Source: Trametes villosa
Taxonomy: Eukaryota; Basidiomycota; Agaricomycetes; Polyporales; Polyporaceae
Reading direction: 5' to 3'
DNA: 64,000 nucleotides
NCBI GenBank assembly: GCA_002964805.2
Contig: PUDQ02000045.1
Span: 62,001 to 126,000 of the forward strand
The notes below the pieces were generated by a model that searched no databases, had not been told where the DNA came from, and saw only the letters and a program-made list of their open reading frames with translations. A program made the position numbers and the translations under genes. Positions 1-10,400 of the stretch are shown piece after piece (the first letter of the stretch is position 1; every line of letters starts with the position of its first letter).

Positions 1-233
1 AGTTAGTGTACAATGTAATGATCATCATACATATGTAGTTACTTCGCAGAAATTAGGCAATTAGCGGTGGAATCTGTGGTTTGCTCCGGGGCAACGCGGC
101 GGACCCTTCGCACGAGACGCGCTACCCAGTGCAGTACGCGTTGTGTCGGCCTGTGACGCGTCAACACTCCGGAGAAGTCGTTGTACGTGTGCCGGGCGGG
201 TCATACATGCGGTGAACGCGCAGGCGAGGGGCT

Positions 234-590
234 GGACGCGTCGTATTCGCGTAGGAGGGGTTGTGCTGGCGTATGGCGCATCGTGACCGCGAAGAATATG
301 TCGTACGCTCGCTGGACGCGTCGCACTCCCATGGGACACGTGCTGGACGTGTCATACACGCGTTGGGCGCGTCGTACCGTGGTTGGACGCGTCGTGCATC
401 AGCGGGACGCGTCGCACTCCCGTGGGACACGTGCTGGACGCGTCATACACGCGTCGGGCGCGTCGTACCCTCATCAAACGCGTCGTATCATTGCGGGGCG
501 CGTCGCACACAGGCGAGGAGCGTCGTGCGCCGGGAGGACGCGTCATACGCGCAGAGGACGCGTCGTACACCGACGGGACGCGCCGGTCAC
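234..590. repeat. Degenerate tandem array, about 20-bp unit with ACGCGT core
   Basis: About 15 degenerate copies of a unit close to GGACGCGTCGTAC plus 6-8 variable bases follow each other with a period near 20 bp. ACGCGT itself occurs about 13 times between positions 140 and 570. No protein reading frame through it looks natural, since the translations are low-complexity Arg/Thr/Ser shadows. ACGCGT is the MCB element recognised by MBF (Mbp1/Swi6 family) in fungi, so the array may be a promoter array for the gene starting at 909, or simply a minisatellite. Confidence 0.8.
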
Positions 591-908
591 AATGGGGCCA
601 CGCACAATACCTCGGACTGGGTCTGCATTCCTCCTTAAGCCACAGCGCACGGGAGGGGCCTCGCTTGGCATGGCTAGCCAGGCTGTGCGATGCATTGTCC
701 CGCCATGCTGCGCGTAGTGCGAGCCACGTCTATTGTGCGGGAGGCCACATCGAACACAACCACAGCGACCCTGCAAACAAACCACCACTCCTTAAGCCAA
801 CATCCCGTTCCTCAACTTGCCGCAGCTCACAACGTCGATGACACTTCTTCTCTTTACCCCACTCTCCTTCCCTGTACCTTGACGCCTCCTACTTCCCTTC
901 GCACCAAG

Positions 909-3900
909 ATGCCTCGGTCCCTCTCCGCTGGAGAGTCGTCTCCCGCTGAACGGAAGAAGTCCTCCGCGACGCTGGAGGACGACGCTAGCTGCAACTCGGA
1001 TTCTGGTTCTACGGAAGGCTCTCCCGGGCCTCGCGCCCCGAAACGCCTGCGCAAGCACGACCTTGCCGCTGCTGAATCCGACGCCGACGAGGAGCCTCCG
1101 GCCCCCAGCCCTCCTCCCAAGCGCTCCAAGAAGCAGAGGAAAGCCCGTGGAAAAGCCAAACCGAAGCATGTTGAGCCCCTCTCGGACGAAGGCGAGGGCG
1201 ACAGCAACGAGAAGCCACCTCAGGACGCGAAGACACGCGCAACGCGCCTGTCCTGGAATTCCTATCCATCAGCGAAGCGGCACCTGAAGCAGTGCCTCCC
1301 CGAGTTCCAGTCCCGCCCGGAGAAGGGCGAGGACTGCCAGGCCGATTACGCGAAGGAAGTCGCCAAATATGTGGCCAACAATTTCACTTTCCCCACCCAC
1401 AAAGCCGAAGATGTTCGCAACGTATGTATCCCATACTTAGGCTTGAACGCGTGCTGACTGTGGGTACAGGCCGTCAGGAACTGGTTCTCGAACCACAAGC
1501 ACGACATTGTCGCCAAGAACGAAGTCGTCGCGGAAGAGCAGAAGCCTCCGAAGAACAACAATTTCCTTACCAACATCAATAGTGTTGCAGGGTCCGGTCC
1601 GGTCCGGTCTTTTGACCCAAAAAGGAAGGACCAAGGACCAGGACCAGGACTGGACCGCTCCAAAGCCGAAAGGACCGGACCAGGACTGCAGTCCTCGAAG
1701 GACTGGTTAGGACCACGGTCCTAGGACCAGTTAGGACCAGTCCAGGACTGATGTAGGTCCTAGACTGGTCCAGACCAGTCTTTGTCAGTCCTAGGACCAG
1801 TCCTCAACTAAAATATGTGCACAAGTTGCTTCAAAATCAAACATAATACTTTACCACCCTCCCAAACTCTGGTATCAATGTAGAAATGCTGTTAGCTAGA
1901 CAATATCATCAACCATATGTGATCCTCAACAGTACATAATCTCCCTATCACAACCTTAACATTACTGTTAGTACTAAAGACAATGGAAATAAGCCTGATT
2001 CCTTGGAAAACACTATACATATGTTGTGTAGAGAATATAATCTGACCATTTGGGCACATTTGTGGACATTTTAAGAGCATATACTGGCTGGTATGAGGAC
2101 CAGTCCAGGACCAGTCCTGACCGGTCCTGGGTGGTCCTCAGAAAATCCTGAATGACCAGGACTGAGGACCAGGACTGGGACAGGACCACTGAGGACCAGG
2201 ACCACAAACCGGTCCTAACCAGTCCAGTCCCGGTCCAGTCCTCGGTCCTTCAGCAGTCCTGGGACAGGACCCAGCAACACTAAACATCAAGGGCCGCGCT
2301 CCGTCTGCTCAGTCCCTCTGGGCGAAGGCTAATCACGACCTCGTCGAGAAGGCGCGAGACGGCGGCGACATCGGCAAGCGGCAGAAGGTCGTGGCTGAAT
2401 TGTTTGCGAACCTCCCCGCGGACGAGCAGGAGGTCTGGAAGTCGAAGGCGAAGGACGCAAAGGATGCGCGGTCGAATGCCGCTGAACAATGCTTCGAGTA
2501 CGTGATACATAGGAGTACGCCAATCTTTTACTGACAGATCTTCTCCCAGCGACCAGACTGGCTTCAGCGATTCGCTCGCCACAATGCTGCATGCCATCAG
2601 TGGCTTTGGACCCGATCAGATCGGCCACGCGATCTTCAGCGTGAAGTATGCATTCCGTGGTCGCGACGGCGCGGTCGAGACGAGCAAGTGAGTATATCGT
2701 GTGGCGGGGTCGTCTTCGCTACTGACAATGTTGGACAGGTTCTGCACGGGGGACACCGTAGACGGCGTATATTTCATCGACTACGAGGGCGGGACTCCCG
2801 CTGCAGAAGAAGACCGATGGGCAGCATATGCTCGGGCGGCACTTCGCACGTCACGCATGCCGAAGCATACGCTGCCACACTAACCCTCCCGTTCAGCACC
2901 CAACCCACAGCGCCGAGACCCACGGTCGAGTACGACGACACCGAGAAGCCTCTACTTCCCGCTTGGAACGACGACTGGAACCGTTCGCAAGCCACCGACA
3001 TCCTGACCGCGTACCTTCAAGCTATGTGGGGTAAGCGTGCAACCGATTGACATTAACATGTATGCTAACTCTCCAATGCAGCTCATGCTCATGATGGCAA
3101 CGCCCCCGTTCCCCTCGACCTATCTAGTCCGGAGGCCTCGCGGTACCTGCCGATCGAGTGGCAGGATGTCAAGAACCCTACAGATCTCAACATGGCTCGC
3201 ATCGTAGCCTTGCACGCGCATATTCATGACGCTCAGGATACCGACCGAGCTTTCGTGTTTCAGCTCAAGCCGCTCGTGCAGGACCTGTCCGCTCCGGGGA
3301 CGCCCAGTTTCAGACGTGTCACTACGTTTGTCTCCCCGGCACGCCCCAGTCGCAGCGCTACGCCACGCCAACCGTCTACGCGGAGGATCCCTATCGAGCG
3401 TCATGCACCATCGTTGCCCACCATCCCCAAGCTCCCTCACGAAGGGCCGGCGGCGTCCGTCGCCTCCCGATCTTCACCATCCCCAGAGCCCGTCGAGAGC
3501 GCTGCCGACTTGCCCCCGATTGCCAGCCTCGCACTTCACCCGGCCTCTACTGTCCCAAGCACTCAACACAGCTCGGAGCCAGTCGATGAGCTCGAAGGCG
3601 AGCAGGAGACCGAGACCGTGCACACCGGCGGTTTGATTGCGACAGAGGGTCCCGACGATGCTATGGAGGGCGGAGAGGATCCTAGCGAGGGGAGGGATGA
3701 AGTGGTTGGCGAGCGTGAGGGCAACGATGATGGGACCGCGCACAGCGAGGACAGCGAGGACGGTAAGAGCCAACAGAGCGACGACGGAGAGGGGAACGAA
3801 GACAACGACAACGACGATGACGATGACGATGCCGACAAGGCTGGGGAGGAGGATGAGGAGGAGGAACCGAGCACCTCGACTCGCGTTCCTGCCAAGCGCA

Positions 3901-4243
3901 AACGCAGGGCGACGTTTGGAGTCCGCCGTCGGGCGAACAAGAAAGCTCGTAGCGAGACCTCCGCGCCAGCTAAGGAGGACGACAGTGAAGGCGATGATGA
4001 ACCTGTCGCTGCGACGCGACGCCGGAAGGGCACCAGAGCCAAGAAGGAAGCTCCCACTAAGTATGTGTCCACCATTCCTCAACTCGCGACCTCACTAACC
4101 ATTCGAACAGGCAGCGCCCCCAGACGCGGGGAAGGCCCGGCACGGCGCCTTCAGCTCGCAGCACACGCTCGCAAGCTAACAGCGCCCAACGCCAGACGCG
4201 TAACCATGGGAAGGGTAAAGCTTGGGGAAAGTGCAGGGTGTAG
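909..4243 (+). pseudogene. HMG-like nuclear protein gene, disrupted by a MITE
   Basis: Six exons can be read (909-1421, 1470-1579 continued at 2291-2497, 2550-2687, 2739-3030, 3082-4060, 4111-4243), with introns of 48-52 nt and normal GT..AG ends. The start at 909 (MPRSLSAGESS) is preferred because the upstream frame is low complexity. The product has an acidic and basic Ser/Pro-rich N-terminus, a helical segment containing VRNWFSNHKHD, an HMG-like stretch (APSAQSLW through LPADEQEVWKSKAKDAK), a segment with GFGPDQIGHAIF, and a long acidic, Lys/Arg-rich tail. The gene at 26380 has the same layout. Coding is broken by the hAT MITE at 1580 and by an apparent 1-nt frameshift near 2850-2880 in exon 4. 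A DNA or chromatin role is inferred from composition; the family has no function I can name. Confidence 0.7.
1580..2282. mobile_element. Non-autonomous hAT-type MITE, 703 bp
   Basis: Termini are TAGTGTTGCAGGGTCC on the left and GGACCCAGCAACACTA on the right, an almost perfect inverted repeat of the hAT form. It is flanked by a perfect 8-bp duplication, AACATCAA, at 1572-1579 and 2283-2290. Removing the element with one duplication restores the reading frame of exon 2 of the surrounding gene. Both sub-terminal zones (1590-1800 and 2095-2270) are packed with AGGACCAG-type repeats in both orientations, as expected for transposase-binding sites. The AT-rich centre has no coding potential. Confidence 0.95.
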
Positions 4244-4369
4244 CAGGACCGTTTGCAGCCAGCAGTCAAATATCATGTACTATTATGACCCATTATCAGA
4301 ACCTCTTCATACCGAGAGTACTTCCCATCATGGACAATGATGCCCTATCATAGGTGTCTCGGCCTCAGC

Positions 4370-4889
4370 TAAGGCTGCACATAGGTCGATCCGTAGGTGA
4401 TCTGGATCTGTACCTATAGGTAATGGGAGATCATGAGCTATGATCTGGAACTGGGGTTGATCTGCCTTCTAGGTACCTGTGACCTAGTGATCTGTACCTA
4501 GTACCTACAGGTTGACCTATTCATGGTCTGTTTTGTGTATGCTGTACCAAATTTGGGTCATAATAGGTCTCATACAATGTCTAAACATATTATGACAGTA
4601 CAATAGAGTCTGTATATAGCTTGGGTGCATACCACCAACCCACATGCCTTGAGATTTACAACTTTTGAGGCCAGATATCATAATTTTGCACCTTCATTTG
4701 AGGTCAAGCGAGTGAATTTATCCTACAAACAGATCATGTAGGTCAATTAACTGGATCACAAGCCTTGATCCAGAGCTGGAGTTGATCTGCCATCTAGGTA
4801 CCTGAACCTAGTTGACCTGAACCTACAGGTCAATTTGCGGGTCAGATCAGGTCGACCTATGCAGTGACCTGAACCTATGTGCAGCCTTA
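4370..4889. mobile_element. 520-bp MITE, copy 1
   Basis: The termini TAAGGCTGCACATAGG and CCTATGTGCAGCCTTA form a 16-bp perfect inverted repeat, flanked by the 8-bp duplication GCCTCAGC (4362-4369 and 4890-4897). Sub-terminal zones are rich in AGGTACCT- and GACCTGAACCTA-type repeats. The 8-bp target duplication and the TA start suggest the hAT superfamily. A second copy of the same length lies at 8069-8588. It carries no gene. Confidence 0.95.
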
Positions 4890-5089
4890 GCCTCAGCCCT
4901 TGGGAGTTTAGCGGGTTGGGGAACATTTATTATATTCATGATCCCTCTGTATTACCATCTCAGCAACAAGCCAGTATGCACGAAGTGCGATAATAGTCTA
5001 TAATGGCGGTACACATTGAACTCATGCCATTGGTTTAATACAGCTCAATTACGCTCATGGACATTGTAATGAGTCATTTGCATTAACTA

Positions 5090-5202
5090 AAGGATATATA
5101 TAATGAATATAAAAAAGGCTTGTGACTCAGTTTCTTGGAACCCCTAGGCTCAGCTCCGTCGTCCTTCACTTCGTTGACCGCCACCACGCCTATCTTGCCG
5201 CC
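5090..5202 (+). promoter_or_regulatory. Promoter and 5' leader of the gene at 33412
   Basis: A TATA element (TATAAAAAAGG, near 5109) is followed by about 90 nt that ends at the gypsy-1 insertion. Joined across the CCGCC target duplication, this leader continues into 33403 and reaches the ATG at 33412. There is no ATG in the leader, so the retrotransposon appears to have inserted between the transcription start and the start codon. The leader has an open frame that joins the downstream ORF, but an in-frame TAA precedes it. Confidence 0.55.
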
Positions 5203-5847
5203 TGTTACATCCCATGCGCCACCTCCGAAGGTTCGGACCTCATGTCCGCCCAGGTCCGCTCGTGTCCGCCCATGTCCGCCGTACGTCCGCTCTAGTCCGA
5301 TACTTACTTACCATGTCCGCCATGTCCGCCTATGTCTGCTCATGTCCGCTCATGTCCGATACTTACTCCGCTCCTTATCTACGGTATTGACTCGGAAGGA
5401 CGAAGACAATAGCTTATTGTATTCGGACTTCCCTCTTTCGGACTTCCTTCCTTTTACGTCGCTCCTTATTGTTTCGCCAGAACAATTAGATTACTTCTAT
5501 AAATACTCGCCTGGATGTAGACTATTCCTCAGTTCGTATATCTCGTTGTAAAGCGTCTTATCCGCACTCAATCTACCTCCTCCGCATTCCCTACCTCTTG
5601 TCCGATCTCCTCCGCTCGTCCACCTCCGACCTCCGACCTCCGCCCGACCCTTGTCCGAAGTCAAGGACACGACTCAGACTCGAGGCGTTGCTAATAGCCT
5701 CGCCGAAGTCCTTACCTTGTGCGCTCGTCCCGAGTCCAGGTCCGACCTGACCCCCGACTCCGACTTCCGATCCCCGACCTCCGATCTCCGAGGTCCGACC
5801 CCGAAGTCCGACCCCGACTCGGTCCCCCGATCCGCACGGTCGTAACA
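5203..5847 (+). repeat. gypsy-1 5' LTR
   Basis: The LTR is 645 bp, starting TGTTACATCCC and ending GGTCGTAACA. Its first third holds many short ATGTCCGC repeats, probably enhancer-like U3 sequence. A TATA box (TATAAATA) is at 5498-5505. The likely transcript start, and therefore the U3/R boundary, is AGTTCGTATAT at 5531-5541, 33 nt downstream. Comparison with the 3' LTR shows only one visible difference (c at 5686 against t at 33236). Confidence 0.93.
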
Positions 5848-5849
5848 GT

Positions 5850-5860
5850 ATATACGAACT
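5850..5860 (+). promoter_or_regulatory. Self-priming site of gypsy-1
   Basis: ATATACGAACT lies 2 nt after the LTR and is the exact reverse complement of AGTTCGTATAT at 5531-5541, the predicted 5' end of the element's own transcript. An 11-nt match at this place is the arrangement known for Tf1 of fission yeast and related chromoviruses, where the mRNA 5' end folds back and is cleaved to prime reverse transcription. No TGG-initiated tRNA primer site is present. Confidence 0.8.
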
Positions 5861-5877
5861 CACCTCGAGTCTCCGTC

Positions 5878-7371
5878 ATGGACACCAATCCGGACAACAC
5901 TTTTCGGGGTTTCTCCAACCGACGCATCCGCGTCCCCATCCAGAACCCCTCTACTCCGCTGCAGGGCGAGTTTGTGCTAGACCCCCAGTTCTCCCAAACT
6001 CAGCTGCCGGGGCTCTTCTCCGACGGTTCCCCGAACAACCCGTTCGTCTCCGTCGACATCTCGAGGCAGCCCCAGGACACCCAAGCAGCTCTGCCGTTCG
6101 CGGAGCAGGCCGTGGCCCCAGGTCCGCTAGATGGCGGACCAGCGGCGCAACCTCCGCCTGAGGATGCGGCCCCCCGCACTCCCCGCGGCGGTGAGCCTCC
6201 TCCGCCTCTGCCTCCGTCGTCCGATCCGTCTACCCCGCCGGGTGGCGGACCTGGTGGCGGACCAGGTGGCGGACCTCCTCGTGGGCCTGGCCACTCCCCC
6301 AACAACCCCTTCCGACCCCAACCGTTCCAACCAGCTCAGGCGGACACCAACACCATGCTCGCCGGGGCCATTGCCATGCTGTCCCAGACCCTTCGGACCA
6401 CCGACAGGTCCGACAGGCCCTCCGAGCGGAGCAACGTCCGCGAGCCGGACCAGTTCGACGGAACGGACCCCAACAAGCTCCGCCTCTTCTTCGCCCAGCT
6501 GGAACTCGTCTTCAAAGCGCGTCCTCGGACCTTCAACTCCGAAGAGCGGAAGGTCACCTACGCCATCTCCTACCTCAAGGGGACTGCGCTGCAGTGGTTC
6601 GAGCCGTACCTCCTAGAAGGCGACTCCGACACTCCCCCGCTGTTCATGTCCGACTACGAAGCCTTCCAGGACGAACTCCGCGTCAACTTCGGACCTTACG
6701 ACACGTCCGGAGCTGCGGAGCACGACCTCATGAACCTCCGCATGACCGACAGCCAGCATATCGCGAAGTACATCACCCAGTTCACCCGCCTCGCGACTCA
6801 GGTCCGCTGGGGCAACGCGCCACTCCGATACCGGTTCTACGACGGACTTCCTAACCGCCTGAAGGACCGTATCTCCGAAGTCGGGAAGCCCGACACCCTC
6901 ATTGGACTTTGCGATCTCGCTCAGTCAATCGACAACCGCTACTGGGAGCGGCGTACCGGGCAGAATCGCGATTCGGGCACCTCCAAGTCCGACAACAAGT
7001 CCAAGGGCTCCTCCGACAAGTCGCAGCGCAAGTCCGGAGGCTACTCCGCGCCTGCCGCGCAGTCCTCCGGGGCGTCCTCCTCCAGGTCCGCCTCCTCCGG
7101 CACTCCGAAGTCCAACTCCGGCAACAAGTCTCCTCCGAAGCCGTACGCGGACAAGCTGAGCAAGGACAGCAAGTTGACCAAGGAGGAACGTCAGCGGCGC
7201 TTCGCGAACAACCTCTGCCTCTTCTGCGGCGGCGCGGGGCACACCGCCTCTGTCTGCCCGAAGAGGTCTTCCTCCGCGGCTAAAGGCCGAGCGGTGCAAG
7301 CTGCTCCGCCTGCTCCGCCTCTTCCGTCCGCGGCGGCCAAGATCGAGGCCGTCCCCGAGGCAAAAAAGTAG
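5878..7371 (+). CDS. gag: gypsy-1 Gag polyprotein
   Basis: This intact 497-residue frame starts at the first ATG after the LTR (MDTNPDNTFRGF). It contains a Pro/Gly-rich region (residues about 80-150), a retrotransposon-gag capsid-like domain (residues about 190-380, with FDGTDPNKLRLFFAQL and ALQWFEPYL), a Ser/Lys-rich linker and one CCHC zinc knuckle (C-x2-C-x4-H-x4-C, CLFCGGAGHTASVC) near residue 448. Gag forms the particle that packages the element's RNA. Codon use strongly favours TCC, and the tetramer TCCG recurs throughout. The frame ends in TAG directly after a slippery heptamer. Confidence 0.93.
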   Translation: MDTNPDNTFRGFSNRRIRVPIQNPSTPLQGEFVLDPQFSQTQLPGLFSDGSPNNPFVSVDISRQPQDTQAALPFAEQAVAPGPLDGGPAAQPPPEDAAPRTPRGGEPPPPLPPSSDPSTPPGGGPGGGPGGGPPRGPGHSPNNPFRPQPFQPAQADTNTMLAGAIAMLSQTLRTTDRSDRPSERSNVREPDQFDGTDPNKLRLFFAQLELVFKARPRTFNSEERKVTYAISYLKGTALQWFEPYLLEGDSDTPPLFMSDYEAFQDELRVNFGPYDTSGAAEHDLMNLRMTDSQHIAKYITQFTRLATQVRWGNAPLRYRFYDGLPNRLKDRISEVGKPDTLIGLCDLAQSIDNRYWERRTGQNRDSGTSKSDNKSKGSSDKSQRKSGGYSAPAAQSSGASSSRSASSGTPKSNSGNKSPPKPYADKLSKDSKLTKEERQRRFANNLCLFCGGAGHTASVCPKRSSSAAKGRAVQAAPPAPPLPSAAAKIEAVPEAKK

Positions 7372-7410
7372 TCCGCGGTCCTCCGAACTCCGTACCCGTC
7401 GAGGACCGCG
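7362..7410 (+). promoter_or_regulatory. Programmed -1 frameshift signal, gag to pol
   Basis: The slippery heptamer A AAA AAG (7362-7368) is in the gag frame and is followed immediately by the gag TAG. Five nucleotides later a perfect 10-bp stem begins: CGCGGTCCTC (7374-7383) pairs with GAGGACCGCG (7401-7410) around a 17-nt loop. The -1 frame entered by slippage is the protease-pol frame. This is the canonical heptamer-spacer-hairpin layout. Confidence 0.85.
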
Positions 7411-10400
7411 TTGACTCCTCCGGTACGGAGGTCACCCTCAGGCTCAACGTGTCCGCTCTTTCCGATCCCATGTCCCTCCATATTTCCCTCTTCTCCGACT
7501 CTATTCCGACTCCGTTCCGCGCCCTCATAGACTCGGGTTCGTCGCATTGCTTCGTGGACTCCGACTTCGCGGACAAGGCTCCGTTCCTCCGCTCCGACTG
7601 CATCTCTTCGACGGCACGTCCAACCAATACATCTCTAGGACTGTGTCTCTTCCTGTACATTTCCCTTCCGGTGAAGTCCTCGATATAGATTTCTATGTTA
7701 CCCCGCTCGACAAGTCCGTCTCCGCCGTTCTGGGATACAGCTGGCTCTCCGACTACAATCCGTTGATTGACTGGAAGAAGCGTAGCATCCAATTCCGAAC
7801 CACGCCAACGGCTCGTCCCGACTCCGCGCCGGCCAGAGCATCGGAGCTACCTCCGACTCCGCTCACGTCGACTCCGGCAACTCCGTCCCCGACTTCTCTG
7901 AACTCCGCCCCCCGCATTTCCCTGGTTAACGCGGCGGCGTTCGCCCTGGCCTGCAAGCTCCCCGGCTCGGAGTCGTACACCCTGAACCTCTCCGACGCCG
8001 ACTCCGCGTTCCTCCGCGCCTCCGCCACCTCCGACGGCCCTCCGGACCTGTCGGGCGTCCCCGCGGAGTAAGGCTGCACATAGGTTGATCTGTAGGTGAT
8101 TTGGATCTGTACCTATAGGTAATGGGAGATCATGAGCTATGATCTGGAACTGGGGTTGATCTGTGTTCTAGGTACCTGTGACCTAGTGATCTGTACCTAG
8201 TACCTACAGGTTGACCTATACATAGTCTGTTTTGTGTATGCTGTACCAAATTTGGGTCATAATAGGTCTCATACAATGTCTAAACCCATTATGACAGTAC
8301 AATAAGGTCTGTATATAGCTTGGGTGCATACCACCAATCCACATGCCTTGAGATTTACAACTTTTGAGGCCAGATATTATGATTTTGCACCTTCATTTGA
8401 GGTTAAGTGAGTGAATTTATCCTACAAACAGATCATATAGGTCAATTAACCGGATCACGAGCCTTGATCCAGAGCTGGAGTTGATCTGCCATCTAGGTAC
8501 CTGAACCTAGTTAACCTGAACCTACAGGTCAATTTGCGGGTCAGATCAGGTCGACCTATGCAGTGACCTGAACCTATGTGCAGCCTTACCGCGGAGTACC
8601 ACGAGTACGCGGACGTCTTCAGCAAGGTCAAGGCGGACACCCTCCCGGAGCACCGCCCCCACAACCTCAAAATCGTCTTAGAAGACGGGGCAACTCCGCC
8701 ACTCGGACCAATCTATTCGCTCTCCAAGGTCGAGCTCGACACTCTCCGCGAGTACATCGACGAGAACCTCCGGTCGGGGTTCATACGTCCGTCGAACTCC
8801 CCTTGCGGAGCTCCGGTCCTCTTCGTCAAGAAGAAGGACGGCTCACTCCGACTCTGCGTGGACTACCGGGGCTTGAATAAGATCACCCGGAAGGACCGCT
8901 ACCCTCTTCCGCTCGTGTCGGACCTGCTGGACACTCCGTGCAAGGTGTCGGTCTACACCAAGATCGACCTCCGACACGCGTAAAACCTGGTCCGCATAGC
9001 TCCGGGCGACGAGTGGAAGACCGCCTTTCGGACTCGCTACGGCTCGTTCGAATGGCTCGTAATGCCTTTCGGACTTTCCAACGCGCCCGCCGCTTTCCAG
9101 AGGTTCGTCAACGAGGTCTTCGCGTACTTGCTCGATGTCTGCGTCGTCGTCTATTTAGACGACATCCTCATCTACTCCGACAACCCTGACGACCACCGAA
9201 AGCACGTCAAGGAAGTACTCCGCTGACTCCGCAAGTACAACCTTTACGCGCGCGCGGACAAGTGCGAGTTCCACACCACCTCCGTCGAGTATCTCGGCTA
9301 CATCCTCTCCCCCGCGGGCCTCACTATGGCGGAGTCGAAGGTCCGGGCGATCTTGGACTGGCCCGAACCCCGAAAGGTCCGCGACATCCAGTCTTTCCTC
9401 GGGTTCGCGAACTTCTATCGGAGATTCATCCACAACTACTCCGAAATCGTCCTACCCCTCACCCGCCTAACCCGCAAGTCCGTTCCCTGGCACTTCTCCG
9501 ACGCCTGTCGGAGCTCCTTCAACGCCCTCAAGTCCGCTTTCACCTCCACCCCGATCCTCCGGCACTGGGAACCGGACCTCCAGATTACGGTGGAAACCGA
9601 CGCGTCAGACTACGCCATCGCGGGGATCCTCTCCGTCACCGACAACTCCGGCGAACTCCACCCCGTCGCTTTCCACTCCCGCACCCTCACCGGAGCGGAG
9701 CTGAACTACGACACCCACGATAAGGAACTACTGGCTATCTTTGAATGCTTCAAGTCTTGGCGACACTACCTCGAGGGGTCCGCAACTCCGATAGACGTCG
9801 TGACGGACCACAAGAACCTCGAGTACTTCGCGACTACGAAGCTCCTTACCCGCCGACAAGCCCGATGGTCGGAGTTCCTCTCGCAGTTCAACCTCGTTAT
9901 CCGCTTCCGCCCCGGTAAGCTCGGAGCCAAGCCCGACGCGCTCACCTGCTGTTGGGACGTCTACCCAAAAGAGGGAGGCAGTGACTACTCCGTCGTCAAC
10001 CCACACAACCTCCGACCGGTCTTCACGCAGGAGCAGCTCGCCGCCTCACTCCGCGCGACCTACCTCCGCGAGCCGGTCCTCCGCGCCTCCTTCCTTCTGG
10101 ACGACGCTCAGCTCCGCGCGGACATCAAGTCCGCTCAGTCCGCAACCCCGTCCTCCGATCCCGAACTCGCCGCAGGCCTCCGTCTCTCCTCCGAAGGACA
10201 TCCCCGCTGGACCAAGTCCGACGACGGGCTTCTACTCCTCAACGATCGGACGTACGTGCCGGACGTCGGTGACCTCCGACTCCGCGTACTCCAACAGTGC
10301 CACGATCATCCGACCGCTGGTCACTGGGGCCAGAACAAGACTCAGGCCCTCGTACTCCGAACGTACTCCTGGCCCGGACTCCGACTCTTTGTCCGCGACT

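Noticed and set aside
234..590. Coding exon made of tandem repeats
   Set aside because: Several frames are open by composition alone, none has a consistent repeat of the peptide, and none joins the gene at 909 by a plausible intron.
3474..4082. Long minus-strand frames opposite the HMG-like gene (202 and 170 codons)
   Set aside because: They are antisense shadows of the acidic, Ser-rich tail and give Leu/Val- or Ser-only low-complexity peptides with no domain.
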